Assembly (NCBI RefSeq): GCF_025399195.1
Contig: NW_026252102.1
Coordinates: 1 to 64,000 of the forward strand
Reading direction: 5' to 3'
Source: Umbelopsis ramanniana AG
Lineage: Eukaryota; Mucoromycota; Umbelopsidomycetes; Umbelopsidales; Umbelopsidaceae
DNA: 64,000 bases
In this document: positions 1 to 8,942 of the stretch, piece by piece
Numbering within the stretch: position 1 is the first letter of the stretch
Layout of the letters: the number at the start of each line of letters is the position of its first letter
The notes under the pieces: model-generated
Told to the model about the DNA's origin: nothing
Databases searched by the model: none
Seen by the model: only the letters and a program-made list of their open reading frames with translations
Translations under genes and position numbers: made by a program

Positions 1-600
1 TCTCTCAGGAAGCGGTGATATGTGATTGATAGACTTTTATTGCTTTTTCGGTAACTGCAGACACTAAAAAGTGATGAGTAGCGGAAAAAGCCTTTGCTCA
101 TGGAAGAAAGCTTCAGGTGGGACCGTGTGGTTCATGGTGAAAAGGTTTTTTTCGCCGTAGCTGACCTTTCAATGCATGATATAGGCCAATATTTAAATCC
201 ATATATAGTTATTTAATATTAAACAAATTAAATTATAATTTATTAATTTATTATGCAATAAATTATTTTTAAAAAATTTATTTCAAAAAATATACATTTA
301 TATTGAGGTATAATATTTTCAATAAAAATATTTAAATATTTAACAAAATACTATATGTAAAATAAATACTTAAATATTTGTAAATAGCGTGTTATTATTT
401 AAACATTTCCGATAGGTATATTGCTATATAAATGAACTATATGTTATCTATCACGTGATTATCAAAGTTGTATATAGTCTGGGGCGCATCAACCGCCACC
501 GAAAGGACGGCTTTACCATGAACCATCCGGGAACATCTCGACCATGAGCACTTCAAAGCACCCCAGAATCCGCTGAAGACGACCCTCTCTAATGATGGTA
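1..600. other. AT-rich flank without recognisable gene
   Basis: Roughly 180-420 is very AT-rich, made of short A and T runs. No reading frame of useful length and no family motif is visible. From about 480 the base composition changes to the more GC-balanced sequence of the degenerate retroelement that follows, so the boundary of that element probably lies between 470 and 600. No terminal repeat or tail was found to fix it. Confidence 0.5.
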
Positions 601-1786
601 AAGTTTTCGGAAGCATTAACTACGGAGTAGTGGTCTTTGACCTGTCCCACATTCCGACCACTTCAGAAACTACGGAAGATGCTTTACTAGCAATCTTCAA
701 CAAATTTACGCCAGCAGCCATCCGTGGCCACAGACAGGTTGGCCCGCAAGAAAATGCCATCAAGATCCTTTTTGACCCGAGTGTTGCCACCATTCAGCGC
801 AAAATTGCGACAGAACAAGGCATCATCATCAACAACACAGAAATCAAAGCCATCACAACTCAAAGCTGAAAAACAAACTCACCTTCGTAAAACTGAGAAA
901 CATGCGTCTCTTCCCCAGTGAAGAAGGCATTGTAAGAGTTCTCAGCCAAAGCATGGCCGTAAGGTCAAGAATGTCTCGGTATTCAAAAAGCCCGTAGGCC
1001 ACGGCAAATACCACTCTTATAACGGAGAGGGGTTCATCCTTCTGGACACCACCCAGACGAATGATTCCTCATACATCGAATTAAAACCATTTATCTACAT
1101 CCCGGAGTGGCAGACCACCATCCAAGCAAAATGGGACAACGCTCCCCCATCTTGTACTTACTGTAAGCAATCGGGACATACCATCCGAGATTGCCAGATC
1201 AAGCTCAACTCGGCAATGGGGATCCGAACATGCTATTTGTACCGACAAGCTGGACACACCAAAACAGATTGTCCGGTACGTTTCCAGGCAGCTCAAGGCC
1301 TTAAAAATTGTTACACCTGCCACCAGGCTGGCCATCTGAAAGCCAACTGCCCTCAGTCCAACAAGCAGGGAAGCCCTTTCCCGCAGAACGGGCCGAGTCA
1401 ACCTTTTCCAAGGGTGAGAGTGAGGAAGTGTCTCAGTACACCTACCCCAACGCTCAAGACCCCAATATCATCATCTTGTCAGATGGTGAGCCAGAATCAC
1501 TCCCAGCGCAGGTCAATGAACTACGAACCGCTCAAAACATAAAAAAAATTCCACATGCGATTCGGACGCCCTGGTGCCGGACCCTTCAGCACAAGATACC
1601 AACCAAAGAACGATTACACAACATTTTTGCCGGCGAACATGGCACAACGTGCACAATATGTCAAAAGGAAAATGAATCTGACAAGCACTTCCGGGGAGAA
1701 TGATGAATTTCAAGAAAATGCCGCCTGAGATACGGTCGAAAGACAAAATTTGAGGAGTTTGATTCGCCGGCCAAGGTATGGCAACT

Positions 1787-1804
1787 ACTCCTGCTGTCTG
1801 ACAT
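1787..1804. repeat. Target-site duplication, left copy
   Basis: ACTCCTGCTGTCTGACAT, 18 bp, identical to 2101-2118. It flanks the poly(A)-ended insertion, as expected for target-primed reverse transcription. Confidence 0.9.
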
Positions 1805-2100
1805 CCACACCAACAAGAGCGCACCCTGGCGCTTTGCCGGCATACAAACGGCAAATAAAAATGGAGGCAACTTCACCCTTCCCTCCCCATACATAAGTAT
1901 ATAAGATATCCCAGACAATCAGTCCTGCTATAATCATTTCAATATCCAATCAGTATTGATATTCAGTCAGCACCTTAACTCCACCTTTTATCTCCTTGAC
2001 ATGGATTGTAGGAATGCCATGACCGCAACGGCTTGGCATGTCACATCCTCGCATTCAGTTTAATAAAGTTCGATTTTTTTTTAAAAAAAAAAAAAAAAAA
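1805..2100 (+). mobile_element. Poly(A)-tailed retroposed insertion (296 bp) inside the LINE remnant
   Basis: The segment starts directly after one copy of an 18-bp direct repeat and ends in a run of 19 A (2083-2101) directly before the second copy. A canonical AATAAA lies at 2062-2067, about 15 bases upstream of the A run, so the tail looks like a genuine polyadenylated RNA end copied into DNA. Removing the insert and one repeat joins KVWQLLLLSDI to KSICTPSGKQTL in one frame, restoring the LINE sequence around it. A TATA-like GTATATAAGA is at 1898-1907. No protein family and no clear pol III A/B boxes were recognised; it may be a SINE, a 5'-truncated element or a retrocopy of a small RNA. 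Confidence 0.85.
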
Positions 2101-2118
2101 ACTCCTGCTGTCTGACAT
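2101..2118. repeat. Target-site duplication, right copy
   Basis: Perfect copy of 1787-1804, immediately after the A run. The first A is shared with the tail, so the boundary is ambiguous by one base. Confidence 0.9.
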
Positions 2119-2383
2119 TAAGAGCATCTGTACGCCCTCCGGTAAACAGACACTCTCGGTATTTGGGCTTATTTTGATATCAATATGGCAATTCCACTGG
2201 AAAAGCTGCATCGGAGACAAGAGGTGGGTTCCAGATGCATGCATCTGGGCCATACGGCGCAACAGATGGCGCTGGTCAATGCAGCTACAACTAGATGAGG
2301 AGCCTGAAATGGACCAAAATGTGCTCATAGCCATTGTAACGAGCTGGATCCCGGAATGGGAAAAGAGTTCCGAGTAACAGCCT

Positions 2384-2682
2384 ATGCACGCAAAGATGAC
2401 ATAGAAGACTACCATAGATATGGCGCAACGTTACAAAGGATATACGTACCTGATGTCCCTACGCCTGTGTCGAAGCGAATCATACCGTACCATCACGGCT
2501 AAAAGCATAGCTCTCACTAGTAACTGAGGTTAAGACTCTAACTTTCCTTTTTATTAACTTCTATTTCTGTGTTTTTTCGTTTTCCGTATTCTTTGTACCT
2601 GAACATCTCAGTATCTAAACTATTTGCTTCGCAAATAGCTAAATAAACCCGAATATATATACATATATATAAAAAAAAAAAA
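2384..2682 (+). other. Retroelement 3' tail with AATAAA and short A run
   Basis: Follows the Trp-rich LINE tail. A frame from 2356 to about 2500 stays open (starting MGKEFRVTAYARKDDIED) but matches nothing I recognise. The stretch ends in AATAAA at about 2642-2647, an alternating AT tract and 12 A (2671-2682), and the next base begins a second LINE fragment. This looks like the 3' end of one retroelement copy placed against another; no target duplication for this junction was identified. Confidence 0.5.
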
Positions 2683-2964
2683 TTGGAGTTTGATTTTCTT
2701 ATAACAAACAAGCTACAAGATGAACATATTTTGAAGGAAATGGGACGAGTCATGCTCGCCATTTGGATAACTCACTGGAATTGCATCAAACAACAGAGAG
2801 AATGGTCGGACCAAGCTGCTTTCAACATGTACGAACCAATCTTTCTGCCCACTAATGACCGTTTCCTCCAACCGAAGGAAAAGAAGGCATGCAGTGGATG
2901 GATAAACGATCTTGCAAACAGGAACAACTCGAAGCGCAAAGAGAAGGCATTAATTGGTGCCTAG
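2683..2964 (+). pseudogene. Second LINE ORF2 C-terminal fragment
   Basis: A 93-codon open frame contains GRVMLAIWITHWNCIK, which parallels LILISIWQFHWKSCI in the first remnant and resembles the extreme C-terminus of LINE ORF2 proteins in this kind of genome. It has no endonuclease or reverse transcriptase and no plausible start context. Sequence divergence between the two fragments indicates different element copies or subfamilies. Function is not expected. Confidence 0.55.
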
Positions 2965-5136
2965 CTCTATGGCGAGAGTAATATTTCATGGAACCCCGAA
3001 ATCGTCTGTAGGATGATTCAAGTCTATATTGCATAGATAAATCATAACTTTCGTACAATATAGCAATCATAGTAGATAACAATCAACTTTTCAGTCAGTA
3101 GAAAATCAAAAAATAAAGTAACCCACCGAATACACACAAAAGACAAATTCTCCAACAAGGATTACCGTTGCTCTGTATATGTAGATGAATCCCGCATACT
3201 CCAAAGTAAGTGCTTATGATAGACTATCGAAGTCTTCACCATATGTAGGTTATATTCAGCATTTACGTACATCCGTATCGACCAGGTGGGATGACTTTTT
3301 AAGTTAATTTACTAAAGCTTCTATCAGATATCCACCTACTCCAGTGCAACTCAACCGTAGTACAATCTGAACACCGAGAAAAGAATTCTTCATAATGCAA
3401 CTCACCACAGAGTAGGTCGGCTCAATGAGAGGATTAAGTAGATGCAGCATTTTAGATTCCGTTTAAACGATTAGAATTCAAATTAATATATCGTAAGTAC
3501 TCTGAAACAGAGGTAGTGGTATCATAAAGCGCATCAAATTTTACTTGTCTCGCCAAAATAAGAAAGCTGACGGTAAAAAATGTGCATGCAATAAAGGCGT
3601 TCAGATTCCAAGCACTCGTAGATGTTGTGTAAAATTTACGACTTAATTAGTGACAAGTCATAATTTTACAAAACATTGAAAGAATTAGTGCATGGAATCT
3701 TCAGCTACATTTAGGTGTTTGATTGCAGCCCTTAGAAAGAAGTACTATTGAAAAAAAAAACGAGTCAGCAGATTTCGATAACAAAAGAATACTTTATCAT
3801 AAAATCCAAGCAGAATTAAATTTATATGTCGAGAGTTGAGTATAGCATTAGCACGTAAGTTAATGTACTTTCAACAGCTTGCTGAAGTTGGTTATATTAA
3901 CTGATAGCGAAAATGGTCTATTTTTTTGCCTGCCGATATCTGATCATGTGAAAGCATCTTGAACAAAAAGTATACGAGACTACCTAAACGAGCTATGATG
4001 AACTTGATGAAAACATGAGTGCTCACATTACGTCGTCCATTGTGTATCTAGGAATTGCAAAGAAAAAGGTTAAGATTAAGTGAGAAGAAAAATGCCACGG
4101 GCTTTCTTTCGTAATAAGTTATTGGGTTTGACAGAAAGAAAAGGGATTGGCATTCTTCTCGAGGTATCTTATATCACAGCAACTACTAGAAAGAATGAGT
4201 CTAAATTAAGTCCTCTTTGCTATGGATCATAACTATGCTTTTAGGCATAATATGAAATTGGCATCTTCATGCAATCAGTCACGTTATGTTCGAATTCTAT
4301 CTTTGAAGAGCAAATCGCAACGCTCACTGAAGAAACAACCACGGAGTAGCAAATCAACCGAGCTGTTTTGGAAGGTCAGATACATCGCATAACTAAAATT
4401 GCAGCTGAGGCTAAAACGACCTGTACTTCTACATCCATCTGGTGTGGTAACGGCCGGCTGTTACCTTCTCAATGACTGGTATCACCTACGATCACCGCAA
4501 GTACTAGTTGAATTACCCCATTTCGTAAGAAATGTTATATGATACAGTAATATACTGGTTTTTGATCACCTCTGTGCAAAGTTTACCACTATTCTCTGAT
4601 ATGGTCATATCTGCTGGTCAGTGTTGAGCCATGAATGGTATTTTGGTAACTCAACGCAAGAAGGACAAAGGCTAAAAATGGAGGTAAATCAAGGAAACTT
4701 TTCTTTTTGCAAGTCAATTTTTTGCTCAGTAAAGAAACGGTCTAGACTGACGTTAAAGTATGCACGTATAGCCTACCGCTTGCTTTGAAAGAAATATAAA
4801 AATGAGAGTAAAGGTGCGCCAATTCGAAAAGCGCACGCAAATGTAATTTTGCTTGTAAAAATACATTCTTAGAACCCAGCAATATTCAATTCCTGCTTTC
4901 GTCAGCAGCTTTCAAGCTGAGCCGCCAAAACACAATGCACTTCCCGATGCCTGCACGTGAAATCCGGCAGACCCTCAATTTTTTCGGCGTGTTTACAGTA
5001 GCCCTAGTATATATGAACAGGTGAGCGGAGACTAAACCTCATTCGAACCGTCAACAAGAACTTTGAGGGCCTGCTTACAGTGGTTTTATTGTTGCGTAGA
5101 GTAAACATTCACCAGTCCTCCCCACTCTCTCGTACG
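2965..5136. other. Gene desert of about 2.2 kb
   Basis: No frame longer than a few dozen codons, no family motif and no tRNA-like structure was seen on either strand. The segment is AT-rich with scattered A and T runs. An imperfect inverted repeat (GGTAACGGCCGGCTGTTACC) lies at about 4446-4465. The last few hundred bases must contain the promoter and 5' UTR of the succinate dehydrogenase gene; a possible unannotated 5' UTR intron near 5020-5100 cannot be excluded. Confidence 0.5.
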
Positions 5137-7624
5137 ATGCTTAAATTCTTGAACCGTGCGACACCTGTCTTGGTATGAGCATTTCTTTTTATACTTACCT
5201 CACTATATGTCTTTAACATTGGTCCCTGTTTTCTCTTCCGTCATGACATGTCAACTTTGATAGACTCGTGCATCCAGTAAGTAACATATAAACAATATGA
5301 GCATGTCCAGCCCAACCACCATATCTTCAACTTGACCGTCTTATAACTGATACTCTCCCTCTATCTTCAAGATGCCAACGTCACTCGCACCATTTCACGC
5401 GCCATTCACCAGTCACGACCTGCCTTCCAGGTCATGGCCACCAACCCTTTGAGAGCAAAGGAAGCCACCGTATGTTAAAGGCTTTATTGCCCATAAATTT
5501 ATTTTCTACATTTCTAGCAGTTTCCCAACAATAACCTAAAATGTGTCATTTCCATTTTCCCAGGGCCCAATTGCTAGCAAATATCCCGTCATTGATCACG
5601 AATACGACGCTGTAGTCGTTGGCGCTGGTGGTGCTGGTCTTCGTGCTGCTTTCGGTCTTGCCGAGGCTGGCTTCAACACTGCCTGTATCACAAAGCTTTT
5701 CCCTACTCGATCGCACACTGTTGCTGCTCAGGTGAGTTCGGGTTGTTCTTGTACTTTGCTTTGCAACTTTTTCCTAATGCCGCATATTTGTAGGGTGGTG
5801 TTAATGCTGCCCTCGGTAACATGACTGAGGATGACTGGAGATGGCATATGTATGATACAGTCAAGGGTTCTGACTGGCTTGGTGACCAAGACGCCATTCA
5901 TTACATGTGTCGTGAAGCCCCCAACACTGTCATTGAATTGGAGCATTATGGTGTACCTTTCTCTAGAACTGAGGAAGGCAAGATCTACCAACGTGCCTTC
6001 GGTGGTCAATCTCTCAAATATGGCAAGGGTAAGTTTCGTCTAAGCAGGCATTGCCCTCTCTCATCTTATTTGTTATTCATTTCTTAAACTTAATGCTGAA
6101 CCTACGTTTTTTTTTCATGTGAATCACTCTAGGTGGCCAAGCTTATCGTTGCGCTGCCGTTGCTGATCGTACTGGCCATGCCATTCTCCACACTTTGTAC
6201 GGTCAGTCTCTCCGACATAAGACCAATTACTTCATTGAATACTTTGCTCTCGATTTGATCATGGAAGATGGCGAATGCAAAGGTGTCCTTGCTCTCAACA
6301 TGGAAGATGGTACCCTCCATAGATTTAGATCTCACAAGACCGTCCTTGCCACCGGTGGTTATGGGCGAGCCTACTTCTCATGTACCTCTGCCCATACCTG
6401 TACTGGTGACGGTAATGCCATGGTTGCTCGTGCTGGTCTTCCCCTTCAAGATCTTGAATTCGTTCAGTTCCATCCTACTGGTATCTACGGTGCTGGATGT
6501 TTGATTACTGAAGGCTCACGTGGTGAAGGTGGTATTTTAATCAACTCTGCTGGTGAACGCTTCATGGAACGTTATGCTCCTACTGCCAAGGATCTCGCTT
6601 CTCGTGATGTCGTCTCTCGTTCCATGACTTTGGAAATCCGCGAAGGTCGTGGTGTTGGTCCTGACAAGGATCACATCTATCTCCAACTTTCTCACTTGCC
6701 CCCTGAAGTTCTTCACGAGCGTCTTCCCGGTATCTCCGAGACTGCCGCTATCTTTGCTGGTGTTGATGTTACCAAGGAGCCCATTCCTGTTTTGCCCACT
6801 GTCCATTACAACATGGGTGGTATTCCCACCAAGTACACTGGTGAAGTCTTGACCGTTGATGAGAATGGTGCTGAAAAGACTGTCCCTGGCTTGTATGCTG
6901 CTGGTGAAGCTGGTTGTGTCTCCGTTCACGGTGCTAACCGTCTGGGAGCCAACTCTCTTCTTGATATCGTTGTCTTCGGTCGTGCTGTTGCCCACCACAT
7001 TGCCGAGACTTTGGAACCTGGAACTCCATTGAAGCCTTTCGCTGTTGACGCTGGTGCCGAGAGCATTGCCAATATGGATGCTCTCCGAAACGCCAAGGGT
7101 GATAAGTCTACAGCTGAAATCCGTTTGAACATGCAAAAGGTCATGCAGAGCGATGCTGCCGTCTTCAGAACCCAATCTTCTCTCGACGAAGGTAAGTTTT
7201 GTCAAATTTAGCAGAACGTTTTAGCTCTTGGCATTGGGTCTAATCATTTTCATCGTGTTTCTCTTCGTTTTAATTTAAATCAGGTGTCGGTAGAATGGCT
7301 AAGGTCTGGGATTCATTCAAGGATGTCAAGGTTACTGACCGCGGTATGATCTGGAACACTGATCTCGTTGAAACCCTTGAGCTTCAAAACTTGTTGACCT
7401 GCGCTTCCCAAACTATTAATGCTGCTGCTGCTCGTAAGGAATCTCGAGGTGCTCACGCACGTGAGGACTTCAAGGATCGTGATGATGTCAACTGGATGAA
7501 GCATACTCTCTCTTGGCAAGACCAGGAATCCGGTGAGGTCAAGCTCGCCTACCGTAAGGTCACCGACACTACTCTTGACGAGAACGAATGCAAGCCCGTC
7601 CCACCATTTGCTCGTGTCTACTAA
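5137..7624 (+). CDS. SDH1: Succinate dehydrogenase flavoprotein subunit, mitochondrial
   Basis: Oxidises succinate to fumarate in complex II of the inner mitochondrial membrane and passes electrons to the Fe-S subunit; part of the TCA cycle. Seven exons: 5137-5172, 5264-5276, 5372-5469, 5564-5731, 5794-6028, 6133-7191, 7284-7624, giving 649 aa, the usual length. The first ~45 residues are rich in Arg, Ser and Ala without acids, a mitochondrial presequence. FAD-binding [10 protein letters not shown] is near residue 69; the histidine for covalent FAD attachment lies in [10 protein letters not shown] (about H100); HPTGIYGAG (about 297) and [13 protein letters not shown] (about 448) are active-site and FAD contacts. 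Exon 2 is only 13 nt but is needed to keep the presequence in frame. The assignment is very secure; only the exact start and the 13-nt exon are inferred. Confidence 0.96.
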
Positions 7625-7879
7625 GTATCCCTCATCAATTGACTTAGAGGTCCCCACTTCCTTTTAAAATCCATTTTCTGTCTTGCCTTTTTTTTTTGCT
7701 CGCTTTTTTCTTTCCACAAAGGAAGAATAAAAAAGAAACCTAAAAATCGATAATTTCTAGAGCTTGCTTTAATTTTGTCTATGAAATACAGAGTTGACGA
7801 AACGCAGCGCGCGGCTAATTCAGACGGACCTGTCTGACAAACAGATCGTTATCCATTTTCTTTCATACAAACATACGAC

Positions 7880-8477
7880 ATGCTGATAAAAGTCAAGGTA
7901 CAGTGCAATTGCTTTCTCTGTTGATCTAGGGGCACATTTCGCATTGCTAGATATCGTGCGTTTCACTCCTGTGTAAATCCATGACGATATGGGAGGGTCA
8001 GTCGCCAACATTATCGTCACCATTCCATCTAGAGTGACTTTGCCACCGCCCATTTGGCCAACATGACCTCATATATTCAAGCATTTCATATGACTAATAG
8101 CTTTTTTATATAATGCTACGAAAAGACTCTCACAGGCAAGGAGGTAAGACACTCACCATCATTGTACTAATATGTCACGGCGTTAATTCATCATTGCTTT
8201 GTTTCCTCTCGTAGATCGAAATTGATATCGAGCCCAATGATAAGATCACCAGAATCAAGGAGAGAGTTGAAGAGAAGGAAGGTATCCCACCACAACAACA
8301 GAGATTGATTTTTGGAGGCAAGCAAATGTAAGACGAAAGGATAATACACTTAATGGCCGCCTTTGTTACTTTGACTTACCAATCTTGTGTAGGTCCGATG
8401 AGAAAACAGCCAACGAGTACAACATTGTCGGTGGCTCAGTGCTTCATTTGGTTCTTGCACTTAGAGGAGGTCAATAA
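7880..8477 (+). CDS. RUB1: Ubiquitin-like modifier NEDD8/Rub1
   Basis: Covalently modifies cullins and so activates cullin-RING ubiquitin ligases. Four exons: 7880-7897, 8126-8143, 8215-8327, 8393-8477, total 77 aa. The first two coding exons are only 18 nt each and together encode MLIKVKTLTGKE, exactly the NEDD8 N-terminus; the rest reads [10 protein letters not shown]... and [19 protein letters not shown]. It ends LRGGQ, so one residue must be removed to expose the conjugating Gly-Gly. Ala in LALRGG (instead of the Arg of ubiquitin) is the known residue distinguishing NEDD8 from ubiquitin. It follows SDH1 on the same strand with 255 bp between. Confidence 0.95.
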
Positions 8478-8942
8478 TAGTATTGTTGGAATGGTTGCTG
8501 CTTTACAATGTATTCTCTCTGCTCTTTATTATATCTCTCTGTTGTATGTCTCCTAAATGAAATGAAAGATATCCTTTTCCTTGGACATGTTCCCTTTACT
8601 TTTGAATTTAATGGTCTGTTATGACTGAACTCAATTCAAGCAGATAGCAATGCTCTCTAACAGCAAGCAACGCATCGTGTTCAAGACTGCCCAAAATGGC
8701 ATTGCCTTAAACAGACAGTATCAAAAGTGTAAAAGTGTATGTTTATATGAGATCTTAAGGCTGTTAGGCGATTGAGATCAACTATGAAACTAAATTGACG
8801 TGATATATGACGGGTTGAGAATGGAAAATCCAATGAATAAAAGGATAGAGGAAACAAAAAGACAAACAAAACTGTACAGTTATTTTTTGTGCGAAGAATT
8901 CAAACATATATCTATAGAATGACAGGCAGAAAGGAATGCCTT
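8478..8942. other. Convergent intergenic stretch, 3' UTRs
   Basis: Lies between the stop codons of NEDD8 (+) and the glycosyltransferase (-). AT-rich, no supported reading frame. Confidence 0.5.

Larger units (their letters stand above)
600..2383 (+). pseudogene. Degenerate LINE-like non-LTR retrotransposon: ORF1 fused to the ORF2 tail
   Basis: What can be read is a gag-like ORF1 (about 600-1540) broken by frame changes. It contains CCHC zinc knuckles at 1153-1194 and 1309-1350, and a middle knuckle at 1231-1272 whose second Cys codon has become Tyr (CYLY). At about 1545-1700, in another frame, comes a segment typical of the C-terminus of LINE ORF2 (HKIPTKERLHNIF, then CTIC...H), followed by KVWQLLLLSDI and, beyond the insertion at 1805-2100, a Trp-rich IWQFHWKSCI stretch. 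The endonuclease and reverse transcriptase between these parts are missing, so the copy is internally deleted and cannot move by itself. Family assignment is from motif recall; which clade of LINE it is cannot be said. Confidence 0.75.

Noticed and set aside
6537-7205. 222-codon open frame on the minus strand
   Set aside because: It lies antisense to the SDH1 exon and is explained by the codon bias of that gene; no motif or start context of its own.
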